DNA of 64,000 bases from Cutaneotrichosporon cavernicola (taxonomy: Eukaryota > Basidiomycota > Tremellomycetes > Trichosporonales > Trichosporonaceae): assembly GCF_030864355.1 (NCBI RefSeq), contig NC_083397.1, positions 1,798,001 through 1,862,000 on the forward strand. The letters run 5' to 3'. The translations under genes and the position numbers were made by a program. Below the pieces are notes generated by a model. The model was given only the letters and a program-made list of their open reading frames with translations. It made no database searches and was not told the DNA's origin. Shown in pieces: positions 1-12,059 of the stretch (position 1 is its first letter; each line of letters opens with the position of its first letter).

Positions 1-99
1 CTCCACAAAGGCACGGCCGGCTGTCCACATCTTCGCCCCCCACCAACACATCACATTCTTTACATTCTTCCAACTTCCTCCTCACTCATTCGAGGCGCC

Positions 100-1553
100 A
101 TGGGATTATTCTCATGGTTTTCGCGGGTGCGTTGGTTGGCTTTGGGTTCCGTTGAAGAACTTACTGATCGCAGTCCAAGTCGACCGACTATGAGACAGTT
201 CTGGCCCAACTCGCGACTGAGATCAACGAGGCCAAGCAGAACCTCTCGGAGATTCGCCTGCGGCAGCGCCGCTTCACCCTCGCCCTTAACGCGTATGGCG
301 TTGGATTGTGGGCCGTCATCCTAGGCCTGTGGTACTGGGGCAGATTGCCTTGGGGCCTGGTCGGGTGGGATGCTGAAGGTACTGAGGCGCGGGTTGCAGG
401 TGGACTCGCGGTCGGCGTTGCACCGGTTGTGTAAGTGATCCGGATTGGTGCCATCCGAGAAGGAGGAAGGCTGGAGACGGGGGGAACGTAGGGGAAGACG
501 GTGTCGGAGACTCGGATGAGGACGCGACAACGACGCGACTGACACCAGAATTTGGCTGCTCAACCGTGCCCTCTCATGGGTCTTTATCCGCAAGCGTACC
601 TCTGAAGGTAGTCATTACATTGTTCAGGCTGACGGCTAGAGACGCACCTCCGTCTCCTGCTCAGCAAGCAGCGGAACCAGGTCGAGGAGATCAAGAAGGC
701 GACGAACTTTGATACGACACGTAAGCTCATCGAGCAGTACGAGGACTCGCCAATGGGCACGCCACAGCGTACCCCCCAGCGCGGTCCGCAGACTCCGCAG
801 CAGTCGAGCCAGCCGGGAACCCCGCGCACGCCGCAGGGACAGGTCTCGCCCGCACAACCAGGTACGCCGCAGCTGCCTGGCTCCCCTGCGCCTGGCACGC
901 CGCACGCCCCCGGCCACCTTGCCAGTAAGCTTCTTGATTTGCGCAAGCTAACGCCAGCCCGGCCCCAAACTCCTGTTCCCATTCCACCCGGTCTCACGCC
1001 TGAACAGGCTGCGGTCCTCCAGATGCAGATGCAGGCGATTACGCCTGTGCTTCCGACGCCCGAGAAGAAGTGGTATGACCGACTGGCTGACACGATTCTC
1101 GGTGACGACCCCGCACAGGCCGCGCAGAGCAAGTATGCGCTTGTGTGCGACAAGTGTTTCAGGCACAATGGGCTTATTGGGTCGAAGCAGGAGTGGGAGC
1201 GGATGCGTGAGTGGCGAGAGAAGAGGTGGAGAGGCAGCGACAATGAGACTAAGCTGACACCAGAATGGATTTGCCCGCGATGCAACCACCTCAACCGTGC
1301 CCCACTGTCGCGCATGGCAGCTGAGGACGACGCGACGCCGCCTCCTCCGCCGCAGCTGTCGCTCCCAGAAACGCCGAGCAAGCCAGCCAAGCAGCGTGCT
1401 GCGCCGACCGCTTCGCCCCTTCGCCGCGCAGTGGGCGAGCGGAGCGCACGCTCGTCGCGGCTCGGACAGGCGGTGTTCTCAGCGAGCGACGCGGACGACG
1501 ACAGCGATGAGGGGTACGAGGCCAAGGCCGATGCGATGGAGGTGGACAAGTAG
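100..1553 (+). CDS. LNP1: Lunapark, ER three-way-junction protein
   Basis: Lunapark family protein that stabilises three-way junctions of the tubular endoplasmic reticulum. Proposed exons are 100-126, 174-430, 549-607, 640-1206 and 1264-1553, about 399 aa. The N-terminus starts MGLFSWFSR, then a short coiled coil, then two hydrophobic hairpin segments (around GLWAVILGLWYW and GGLAVGVAPVVIWLL). A basic cytosolic stretch and a Pro/Thr/Gln-rich linker follow. The C-terminal zinc ribbon has CDKCFRHNGL and a second pair CPRC followed by NHLN, as in the family. The segment 1207-1263 is open and in frame, but it has a GTGAGT donor and a CTGACACCAG acceptor. Removing it gives the compact ERMQWICPRC spacing seen in relatives, so I treat it as an intron. 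If it is retained, the protein is 418 aa. The identity is firm and the last intron is inferred. Confidence 0.86.
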
Positions 1554-1980
1554 GCGATGCATGGATGGCGTTTAACACTCTGAGGGGTGTATGGTTGCTT
1601 GTTGATGGCGACGCTTGACCCCTTGTGATGTCGTATGGCGAGCTCTCTGAATACGCCGCGCCACGCCACGCCAAGCCATGCAGGTATGCAGTGGGTCACG
1701 ACGGTGCTTCAGGAGTGTGTGCTGCTCTGATGTTAGAATCGTCGTGATCAGCGTGTATCAACGCCAACTGGAAGCAGCCGCGAGCCTCATCGTGACATCG
1801 TTCCATGATGCATATCTGCCCCACTCTGGTTAGTCGGTGCTTCGTCATTTATCCGCATTTTAATAATCCACGTGGCTTGCCACCCTGCCGAATCTAGGTC
1901 CTGGATCCTGGATCCAGATGGGTCAACAACAGCGCGAATGCTTTCTCTCTTCCAAACATCATCTCAGCTACCCAAACATA
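1554..1980. other. LNP1-ESP1 intergenic region
   Basis: Tandem-gene spacer with no coding signal. The stretch just before the ESP1 start is pyrimidine-rich (around 1935-1975) and resembles a fungal transcription-start leader. An in-frame ATG at 1918 could extend separase by 21 residues. Confidence 0.5.
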
Positions 1981-4900
1981 ATGTCCGCTACCAAGGCGGC
2001 ACCAGTACCACGAACGACGCGATCTCGGAAGCGCGTCGACGTAGACACACTCGCCGACGACCTCGACCGCGTCTTAAAGGTCTCGCAGCCCAAGTCGGCC
2101 CCACGGCGCACCGTCTCGGGCACAAATCCAGAACCCAAGAAGCCTTCCCCCAAGCCAGCAGTGAAGCCAGCTCCAAAGTCTACAACGAAGTCTACAACGA
2201 AGTCTACAACGAAGTCTACAACGAAGTCTACAACGAAGTCTGCAACAAAGTCTGCAACAAAGCCTGTAACAAAGCCCAAGGCTGATACCACTGCAACATC
2301 TGCCAAGGCACCGGTACTCCGCCCAGCACGCACAACCGCCACCAAGCCTGCGGCTCCACCACCAGAGCCTGTTGTCGATCAGCGCGAGGAACTACCGTGG
2401 CTCCACTCGGGCACAAGGTCCCCACGCGAGCGTGGGGTAGAAGCTCAGAGTGCGGTGAACGAGTCCCTCCGCCTACTGGGCGAGGCACTCCAGGTCGGGT
2501 TCAAATATGCTGCTCCTAAGGGCGAGTGGACACGAGCCCGTGTTGACGCCGTCTTCAAGTCAGGGCGAGACGGACTCGCTGTCTTGCGCGAATTATATGG
2601 AAGAGCTGGCTCCACTCTTGCGCGCCGGGCGACTATCGAGAAAGCAGGAATCGCCATTGCCACGCGCTACATCGGCTTCGAGATGGTGAGTTTCTTTAGG
2701 GCTTCGCTGATGGTAGCACAGGGCCGCACTGGGATTCCTGGCCGAGATCCGGCCCTACATTCTCGAGTTTTACGAACATGAAGACGAGGTGCCGCCACAT
2801 GCACAGCCACCAGTTACCGATGAATGGGCAACGCTCTTCGAACTGCCAAGACCCACAGGCGAGGTGGGCGAAGCGGTTAGGCCCATCCTTGGCACCTTCG
2901 CTCTCGCGTCGTGGTGCTGCCTCCTCTCTCTCGGACTCCAAGCTGAGGTAATCTCAGATACTCTGATCCCAGCTAACTTCAGTCACTTGTCCACTTCCGG
3001 CCCTCCTTCCCTCTCAGTCCCTTCGCCCTCGCCTCACCACTCCCTCTACCGGCGGTGGGCCAGCTCGCAGTCTATCTTTATCGCGCCACTCGCGAGGATG
3101 GTTATGTCGCTGGCACCGCAGCATGGCTCAAGATCCGCCAACTGGCGGCGTTTGGCAGTGCCCTCTCCGCGTCGGGGTCGGGTGACGTCAAGAATTCTCC
3201 AGATCGCGTGTGGAGCTCCGTCTGGCGCACAGTCGAACTCCACCTCGAAAAAGGCAGTGACGACGCACAGCGAGAAGCAGCGGAGTACATTGGCACCATC
3301 GTTGACGTCGTCGAGGTGATCTGGGCATCACGTACCGAGCCCCGCGAAGCATGGTTCTCAGGGCGTTGGAGCGCAGTGCTCGACTTGTGGACAGACATCG
3401 GCCGAACTGTAAGTGGCTCATTGGGTTCGCTGACCCCAGCTCGGCGATTCTTCCATTGTCGACCGCGTGCTTAGTGCTGCCACGGCTGGAGCCTCCCTCG
3501 CATCAAGTTCGAGGCCGAGCCCATCACCAACACCTTCATCATCCTCACCGCCCTCGGCGGCTTCCACACCAAGGAAACGCAAGCCTATTCCCCGAGTACC
3601 CAATGCCGCAGGCGAGGTCACGAGGTTATGTGCGCACATCGCCAAGGTCTTGGTCGACACCGCTGGGTCGTCAGTGGACGTGGAGACGTACGCGGCGTCC
3701 CTCAATTCGGTCGACTGCGAGGCAGTCCACGGCGCACTCTGCAGCCTCAAGCCATCTGAGAGGTCACCGGAGACGCTCACACCATTACTACGAATGGTTG
3801 AGAGGCTCCGCCGGCTCGCAAAGTCGCTCGACTCCCCAGAACTAACAGACACATCCACCGCATGGCTACAGAACTACATCGAGTTTGTCGTGCGACTGTT
3901 GCCAGAGCTCCCGCTGAGCGACGTCGTGCGCGAGTGCATGCCGGGGCTTTGTGACACGGCTGTTACACTCATGCGACGGAATACAGCACCCGAGTCCGCT
4001 GCCATCTCCCTCGAACAGTTGGACGCAGTTTTCGCCGCACTCGTCGCCCACGGCTCCGAGCTCGGCGTCACTGCCCTGACAAACTACGCAAGCTGCCTCA
4101 TTCACTGCACGTACAACGTCGGTCTCACGTTTTCCAAGACCAACGCGATCGACGTCGCTGTGTTGTTCTGTCGCCGCTCGTGCGAGTGGTCGCAGTCCTT
4201 CCTGGCACAGAATGGCGACGACGACGAGGTAGTGCGCAAGTCAATCGCTGGCCCGCTGTCCAAGCGGTTTGAGCTTCTCGGCTTCTGCCTACAGAAGGGA
4301 TTAGACAAGACTGTGAGTGTGCGCGTGGATTACCTGACGCTAGGCCGCGATGCAGGCCTTCATCCGGGCCTGTTTCTGTCTCGACTCTAGCGTGAGCAAG
4401 CAGATCGCAACGGCTGCTGCGAGCAAGCCACTCCGCCTCGTGTTCGCCAGTTTACCAGAGTTCACGACTGCGCTCAAGCGTACGGTATCACTACTAGCCC
4501 ACGACCCGGTCTTAGGCCCCGAGTTCCCGGCGATCCTCGCCAATGAACTCAACGAGAAACAGTGGTCATCAGGAGTCACGGGCGCGATACTCGAGCAGGT
4601 GGTCGACGCACTGGAGCCAAGCCAGTTCCTCCCGCACGTGCAAGACGTTCTCATTTCGCTCCTCCATATGCTTCTCGACCTGTACGAGACCGATGCCTAC
4701 CCCGTCCGCCGGCTCCGCGTTATCTCGCGCTTCGTATCGGTTATCATCTCGACGGGCACCTCGACCGAGCAGTACGAGTCGCTCAAGATGGAAGCCGAGG
4801 CTCTTGTCAGAGTCAAGGAGTTCGCGAAGGACGCTTCATTGGCAAAGTTCCGGCTGGAGTACTACGCCACCATCATGATCCACGCCGCACTTCAGACGTA

Positions 4901-7900
4901 CCACCAGCCCGAGTCGTCGCCAGGTATGGCGGAGCTCGGTCGCGTCGCCCTCGACGTCATCCAGTCTTTCATCTTCCCCGCACCGCCAACTCCTACAAAA
5001 AGCGCACCGACAATTCGTGGCAAGGCCCCTATGGCACCGAAGGCAAGGCCGCCCGCCCGGACAACCAGTGCGCGGAAGGTCACTCCAACGACTTCAAAGA
5101 AGACTGCCGCAACCTCCAACCCCAAGACGCCGCCACCAATCGAGTTTGACGACCCCGAGCGCTTCTGTGATCTCTTAAACGCGCTTGCCTCACTGTTCGG
5201 CCTGTTGGGGTACCTTGTGCCAAAGATCGAAACGCTCAATCTCCTCCGTGCCATGCAACGGACCAGCATGCCAGACGACTTCATCGCCACCTCGTCCCAG
5301 GTCGCGGCCGAGTACGGGCGCTTAGGCAAGTACTCGCGCGCAGCACAGGTGTTTGCCAAGGCCCTGAAGCAAGCCGACGATGCCGCGCCAACGGCTCGCT
5401 TAGACCTGCATCTCCGACATGCACGTTTCCTCGCCACAAGAGGCCAATTACACCAAGCTCGGACGGAGTTCGATGCGGCCGCGAGACTTGCCAACCAGAT
5501 TCCCCAACCGGCGCCAACAGGCACATATGCCGCGCGCTGGATCCAAATCTGCGCTGCCACTGAGCGTATTGCCCTTGCCTACGGTGCTGCCGCTGCCATT
5601 AAGATGGCCGAGGAGGATGTCACCGCCGCCCTGGCACATCTCACTGTCGCGTACCGCCTGTGGGGCCGCGCCGCGTCTGGCATCGCGCAGATCGCTGCAG
5701 CCTCCCTTCAGGAGCCAGAGGTTGCAGAGGAGACTGCATTGGAGGCGCCGGCGTCGAAGTCGAGGGAGAAGAAGCCGTTTTGCTTCGCTGGCAAGCGACT
5801 GGGCGGGCTACAGTGGTACTTCGCGGAGGTAAGCTTCAAGTGAGGACCATCATCTGACAGCAGGCGCTATTCGATGCCACGTTCGACATCTCATTCGCCC
5901 TCGCGCAACAGGGCTCGGTTAAGGAGTGCGAGTACTACCTTCTGCAGGCTCGCGGTATGGTGGAGTCAGTGCGCTCCTCGACACTTGACGCACGCACGGC
6001 CTCGCGCACCGCCGAGTTCGAGACGCGCCGGCTGCGCTTTGACAGGACCAATGAGCAAATCGACCACGCGATCTCCGTGCTCACCGTCGATGGGCCGGAG
6101 GCGGTCGAGATTCAGCGTGTCAAGGGTGAGCTGTTCTCGCGTCAGGCTGAGGGTCTGGCTGCGGACGAGCTGTTCGCAGACGCCGTCGAACACCTTGTTG
6201 GCCTTGACAAGGAGTTTATGTCGGCCGAGACCAGCATGCCGCCGGGGCGCAAGGACAGCATCATGCCGACGGCTGGCTCACGGGAGCCGCTCATGCCGCA
6301 GTCTCTGGGTTACTTACTACGTCAGCGCGCGTGGCTCATGCGCCAAGGCGGTAACATGGAGGAGTACGAGAATGTTATCGAGCAGCTTGAGTTGGTCCCC
6401 CGCACATCGAGTGACAAGCCCGAGCAGTTACTTCTCGAGGCGCGGATGGCAATGTACGACGCGTTCAAGTATTTCAAGACGGACTTGTTCATGAGCTCGT
6501 TGACCGAGTCGACGATTGCTCTCACAATGGACTCTCCCAGCAAGCGCAGCAAGGACCGTTACTCGTCGAAACACGAGGCGGTGCTGCAACTCGAACACGC
6601 ATCAGACGCGTTCCGTAACGCGCTCGCGACGATTACGTCGCGCGGGCGCGTCGAGAATGTGCGCCAGGTATGCGTGTCACTGGCATTACTCAGCGCGTTC
6701 CAGACGTCGCTCGGCCACGGCTCGCCTGTCACGACGGCGTCCGCGGCTTCTACCCTCGCATCGGCGCCGATGATCACTCTCCATCGCCAGCTCCTCGCCG
6801 CCATTGACAGCAAGTACGCGGATCCAGAGGCGGACGACATGGACTGGCCAGTGCTAGATACTGCGGCCACCGAGCCAGCCGACGGGTTACAGGCGTACTG
6901 GGCCGACGTGCGCGCGCGGCACGCAGACCTCGACCTCCTTGGAGACTACGACCTCAGCACCCTGCCGACCAACTGGGCCGTTGTGAGCATCACAGTGACC
7001 GACGACTGCAACACCATGCTTGTCACGCGGCATCAGAATGGGCACGAGCCAATCGTCTTCTGTATCCCGCTGGACCGACAGGGCCGACGCGAGGATACCG
7101 ATGAGCACGAGTTATTCACCTTCCACGCTGGCGTTGCAGAGTTGCGCGCAATCCTTGCGGGTAACGATGAGAGCATCCGGAGTATCAAGGATCGAGTCAC
7201 GATGGACGACCGCAAGGCGTGGTGGCGCGAGCGGCATGAGCTCGACACGCGTCTGAGCGAGCTGCTCGCGACGGTCGAGTTCTGCTGGCTTGGTGCGTTC
7301 AAGACAGTGCTTAACCCGCGCCTTGAATTCGACGCCGACGCGCTCGAGGCCTTCCGGACGCGTCTGGACCGCATCTTCCACACGGCGCTCGCGGGGGCGG
7401 GGAGCGACGCTCGCCGCGCTGCCCGCGTACGGCTCAACGACACGTTGCTCGCGTGCTTTGCCACGCTTCCCTCCAAGTGTCGTGACGAGGAAGTCGAGGA
7501 CCTTGTTTACTTCGTTCTGGACCTGTACCAGTTCCACGGGATTGCCGTCGTACTCGCAGAACTCGACTTTGAACAGATCGGCAACGAAGTCAAGGACGCC
7601 CTGGCGGCCCTCAAGCTCGCGACGGGCACGCCACCTCCGAGCGACGAACATCTCCTCCTCGCACTGGACAAGAACGTCCAGTGCTTCCCTTGGGAGAGCA
7701 TACCGATTCTCCGCGGTCGCGCTGTCAGCCGCATTGCCTCTCTCCCCCTCCTCCTGGACCAGGTCGCGCTGGGCACCACCCTCGGTGCCGATCCCACACA
7801 CCGCACCGTCGACGCGCGTAAGACGCGATACTTTCTCAACCCCGGTGGTGACCTCGTCAACACGCAACAGCGCTTCGAGCCGCGCCTGAAGGCCCTGGAG

Positions 7901-8365
7901 TCTGAGGGATGGGAGGGTATCACCGCGCGCCGACCCAGCGAGGCCGAAATGTCCTCGGCCCTCAGCGACTCTGAACTGGTCATGTACTTTGGCCACGGCG
8001 GGGGCGAGGAGTATCTCCGAAGCCACAAGGTGCGCGCCCTCAAGCGATGTGCAGTCACCATGCTCTGGGGCTGTTCCAGCGGCTTGCTGCGCGAGCAGGG
8101 CGATCTCGACCCGACAGGTACGCCGCACGACTACTTCCTCGCTGGGTCGCCGTGCTTGGTCGGTAACCTGTGGGACGTGACGGACAAGGACATTGATAGA
8201 ATCACCGCGGCGGTCATGGACAGCCTTGGTCTCGAGGAGAAGGGCATTCGCGAGAGCCCCATGAGTGTCGTACAGGCGGTTAGCCAGGGCCGCAGCGCCG
8301 CACGGCTGCAATACCTCACGGGCGCGGCATTAGTAGTGTACGGGGTGCCGGTGTATATGGCGTAA
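1981..8365 (+). CDS. ESP1: Separase (cohesin-cleaving cysteine protease)
   Basis: Caspase-like protease of family C50 that cleaves the cohesin kleisin at anaphase; it is normally held by securin. Proposed exons are 1981-2685, 2717-2947, 2983-3408, 3440-4312, 4344-5828 and 5864-8365, giving 2073 aa. All five introns are 31-36 nt and phase 0. The long N-terminal part looks alpha-helical and is poorly conserved. The C-terminal protease domain is clear, with catalytic His in YFGHGGG (about residue 1951, codon 7994-7996) and catalytic Cys in WGCSSG (about 1977, codon 8072-8074), followed by the conserved GNLWDVTDKD. The Lys/Ser/Thr-rich N-terminus carries a 12-bp tandem repeat. The ATG at 1981 was preferred over the in-frame ATG at 1918 because the sequence between looks like leader. 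The family assignment is very secure. Confidence 0.95.
2176..2275 (+). repeat. 12-bp tandem repeat inside ESP1 (Lys-Ser-Thr-Thr units)
   Basis: About eight consecutive copies of a 12-bp unit related to AAGTCTACAACG. The first five are near identical and the last three are diverged (KSAT, KSAT, KPVT). The unit length is a multiple of three, so copy-number change keeps the reading frame. It encodes a basic, phosphorylatable low-complexity stretch in the separase N-terminal region. Confidence 0.9.
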
Positions 8366-8588
8366 GCATTGTTTATTGTATATTTCTGCATGCATTGTTG
8401 GACCCAGCATACTGTATGATCACTGGTGTCGTCCAAGGTCGTCAGTCCCATCAGCCACAATCACAATGCCATCGAGCTGCGGGCGACTGGGTGACTGACA
8501 AGCAGCTCCAATACACAGCTGCTAGAACGCAGCGTGGACTATGCGTCTATGATTCCATATGGTTCTGAAGACCTGAGCGCGCCACGGG

Positions 8589-8674
8589 CCGTGTCATGCA
8601 CTGCGTCATGCACCGTGCCACGGCCAAGCCGCGCCTTTGGCGGCGATCATGACGCAGTGCAATCGATGACACGG
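8589..8674. repeat. Inverted repeat (potential cruciform/hairpin)
   Basis: A perfect 14-bp arm TGCACTGCGTCATG at 8597-8610 is complementary to CATGACGCAGTGCA at 8648-8661. The outer 9-bp arms CCGTGTCAT (8589-8597) and ATGACACGG (8666-8674) are also complementary, leaving a small bulge. A second, smaller inverted repeat, GGCCGTG at 8587-8593 with CACGGCC at 8619-8625, overlaps the left arm and could form a competing fold. The loop is about 37 nt and there is no coding capacity. Confidence 0.8.
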
Positions 8675-9688
8675 TGCCGAAGATCCTGATGAGTAGATTC
8701 CTCCACGCATACTACAGTAAGCCCTCTCAGAGCAACGGCAGCACATAGTGTCATCAGCAGGCTGCAAGCGGCAGGCGGACGGACCGCGGACAGGTTAACG
8801 GCCATGCGCGACTGCAGTGGCGTTCCGTGGCGGGCAAATGCCGACACGCGACCCGCTCGGCTTTCGCTCGGAAGCAAGATGTACGCGAGCCGCGAGGCGG
8901 AGATGGGCTTGCAGCCCACGCGCCCAACGTCCATGACTGGGCCGGACCATGAGACCATTGCAGAGGCACAGACAGGCGATCAGGACAGCGCTTAGCCTGT
9001 ACACAACAACACCTTGTGGAGGAACTGTGAATCTGGGATCGAGCCATTGTGCTTGACCTGGAACAAACTCGGACGGCACCGGGACATGAGCAGTGGTCCG
9101 TGGCCGGTATTCCGGCCTGCCCTGGGCCGGCCAATGCGAGATCCGCAATGGAGATTGGAATTGCGGGGATGACAGTTCGGGGTCCCGCCTGGAGCGGGCT
9201 TCGGGCTGTCTGTGGGCCATTACCCCGCAATGACAAGCTACATCTTGGCGGCCCGGAGCGGTGAGGTGACGACGGCGGGGGTGCGGAGTGGGCCGGGCGT
9301 GCAGCTTCCTACCACTACAGTAGGTTTGTTGAGTGGAAAAGAGGCGCCACAGTGATGAGAGTTCGGCCTTGGTCGGGGTTACCCCACAAGGCGCGCAGAG
9401 CCAATGAAGTGATTAAGAAAGGGATGGGGTGAAATGCAAGGTAACCACCGTGGGAAGCTCGGCTTGCCACGGAGGGGTTGCGACCAGGACCAGGGCGACG
9501 CGGATTCAGGGTGGAGGGATGACGGAGTGTGACAATGGCCCAGTGGTATCCGAGGATCCGATGTTACCCATGATAACCCACCTTCCCCCCCCAATCCTGT
9601 ATTTGTTACTAGCGCGCCGTGCCACGTCCAAGGTACCCCAGGTTGACTCTCACTGAACTGGTCCCCAATATCATCCTTCCTTGATATT

Positions 9689-9698
9689 CTCCCTTCCC

Positions 9699-9729
<31 letters not shown>

Positions 9730-9765
9730 ATCCTTCTCTCTCTCTTCCAAAACCCCACTACCCAC
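9689..9765 (+). promoter_or_regulatory. CT-repeat leader upstream of FBA1
   Basis: Pyrimidine-rich tract with an uninterrupted (CT)n microsatellite around 9700-9722, ending about 15 nt before the aldolase ATG. Such CT blocks commonly mark transcription starts of strongly expressed fungal genes. The regulatory role is inferred. Confidence 0.55.
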
Positions 9766-9780
9766 AACAAACTAGCAATC

Positions 9781-11415
9781 ATGGCCATCGACGGTGTTCC
9801 CGTGAGTATTCCACAGTTCATGACAAGCGTGCTCGTCGTCACTGGCGACGCAGTCATGTCTTCCCCACGTTCAACGCTGACGTTCCTCAGAACGGCGTGC
9901 TCTCGGGTGACCAGACCCGCATTCTCTTCGACGACGCGCGTGCCCGCAAGGTGAGTTCTAACTATTGGCAGCCCCAAAGCCGCTTCTGCGTGTCATCACT
10001 GGTGACTGCGAGAAGCTCCAGACTCCAACTCCCCGGTTCCTGCCGGGTGTAGGTGCGAGGATGCGGCGGGGGGCGAGCTGCCACATCGTACTCAAACACT
10101 CTGCTAACACATGTGTAGTACGCCATCCCCGCTATCAACGTCACCTCGTCGTCGACTGTCAACGCCGCCCTTGAGGCCGCCCGCGACAACAACTCGCCCA
10201 TCATCCTCCAGGTCTCGCAGGGCGGTGCCCACTTCTTCGGCGGCAAGGGCCTTGCCAACGGCAAGGACCAGGCCGGCTCGATTGCTGGCTCGATCGCGGC
10301 TGCCCACTTCATCCGTGCCATCGCCCCCGCGTACAACATCCCCGTTGTCCTCCACACCGACCACTGCGCCAAGAAGCTCCTTCCCTGGTTCGACGGCATG
10401 CTCGACGCCGACGAGGCCTACTTCGCCAAGAACGGCGTGCCTCTCTTCTCGTCGCACATGCTTGACCTCTCGGAGGAGAGCAACGAGGAGAACATTGGCA
10501 CCTGCGCCAAGTACTTCCAGCGCATGGCCAAGATGAACCAGTTCCTCGAGATGGAGATCGGCATCACTGGCGGTGAGGAGGACGGTGTTGACAACACTGG
10601 TGTCGACAACGCTGCCCTCTACACCCAGCCCGAGGTCGTCTTTGACGTCTACAAGGCTCTTGCCCCCATTTCGCCCAACTTCTCGATCGCCGCCGCGTTC
10701 GGCAACGTCCACGGTGTCTACAAGCCTGGAAACGTCAAGCTCCAGCCCGCGCTCCTCGCCGACCACCAGAAGTACGCGGCCAAGCAGCTCCAGGGCAAGG
10801 AGGGTGACCTTCCTCTGTAAGTACTACTTCACCTTCCAACCCACACCCTTCCTATCCCCGCTTTCCGAATAGACAGTGCCGTCTCCTTTCTCCATAAGGA
10901 CGGCGGCGATCCGGTCAGCGAAAATCAACTCGCACCACATATAGAGCCTGCTTGCCCTTCCCTTCAATGCTGCCGACCTCGGTCGGTGGGCGCCAATGGC
11001 CTCGGCTGGCTCCTTTTGAGCAGCAGTGTCCACCGGCGTGGGATGTGGGCGAGGGGGTGTCATATTGGTTCTACATCCCACCGTCGCTCTCGCGAGTTGT
11101 TGCTGACACCTCAGTTACCTTGTCTTCCACGGTGGCTCGGGCTCGAGCGAGGAGGACATCAGCACCGCTGTCAACAACGGTGTTGTGAAGATGAACGTCG
11201 ACACCGACACCCAGTGGGCCTACCTCACCGGCGTCCGCGACTACGTCCTCAACAAGAAGGGCTACCTCATGACCCAGGTCGGCAACCCCGACGGCGACGA
11301 CAAGCCCAACAAGAAGTACTACGACCCCCGTGTCTGGATTCGTGAGGGCGAGAAGACCATGCACAAGCGTGTCGTCGAGGCGTGCGACGACCTTGGCAAC
11401 AAGAACCGCCTCTAA
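9781..11415 (+). CDS. FBA1: Fructose-bisphosphate aldolase, class II
   Basis: Zinc-dependent aldolase that splits fructose 1,6-bisphosphate into glyceraldehyde 3-phosphate and dihydroxyacetone phosphate in glycolysis and runs in reverse in gluconeogenesis; cytosolic. Exons are 9781-9801, 9891-9950, 10119-10816 and 11115-11415, a total of 359 aa, the usual fungal size. The zinc-binding HTDHC motif, the metal-ligand region around LEMEIGITGGEEDG and the phosphate-binding HGGSGSS are all present. The tiny first exon encodes MAIDGVP. The third intron (298 nt) is far longer than typical here. The CT-rich leader and highly biased C-ending codon use fit strong constitutive expression. Confidence 0.97.
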
Positions 11416-12059
11416 GCGGCCATCCATCTTAGATGCCCATGGGCTTGAGAGAGTCAACCCGGGGCTCTGTCGGTAGTAAAAAGGAGTCTGTAGTCGTTGT
11501 TGCATCACATAACAGAGGCTCGTGGTGCGTGAGAGACCAGAGATGCACGAACGCAGACAACTGGCACATGCACTGACGGTAAACATTGAGTCCATACGTG
11601 GCCGCTGATCGGCGTAAGACCCAGCCCGCAACGTCTATGTCATCTGCGTCTGGACGTCAACATCTGCGAGAACCGCATCTTCGAGGTCCCAGCCCCTCGG
11701 GTCCCTGCAAACTGCTGACTTTCTCGGCTCTGCGTGACCACAACGGAAACTTTTCGCCGTCTTCTGGTATCGCTATCACCATACATTCTATCGACTCGAC
11801 GCTCGCCAGGTCATGGCGAGCCCCAGCAAAGCAGAAATCGACAGAATGGATTGAAATAATGGGGTCGGGCCAAACGGCAACGTCCGCAGTCAGGGTCCAA
11901 AAAAGGCCCAATACCGTCGTTGCCGCAGATAAGCAACTCGTACATCTGGAGACTTTTCCTCTTGTTTGACTATGATTCGCGCGCTGGCGATGCCGGCGGC
12001 ATCGGCGGGTCGTGCTATGCCAGATCTAGGGATGCATGTGTTCTGGGGCTGATGATGCG
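11416..12059. other. Convergent intergenic region FBA1 / acid phosphatase
   Basis: 3' flanks of two convergent genes. I see no conserved coding frame or RNA gene in it. Confidence 0.5.

Larger units (their letters stand above)
8366..9780. other. ESP1-FBA1 intergenic region, FBA1 promoter
   Basis: About 1.4 kb without a recognisable gene. It holds an imperfect long inverted repeat (8589-8674) and ends in a CT-rich tract just before the aldolase start. The open frames here have no recognisable domains and I do not call them. Confidence 0.6.

Noticed and set aside
1918..1980. Earlier separase start
   Set aside because: In frame and possible, but the sequence looks like a pyrimidine-rich leader and adds nothing recognisable.
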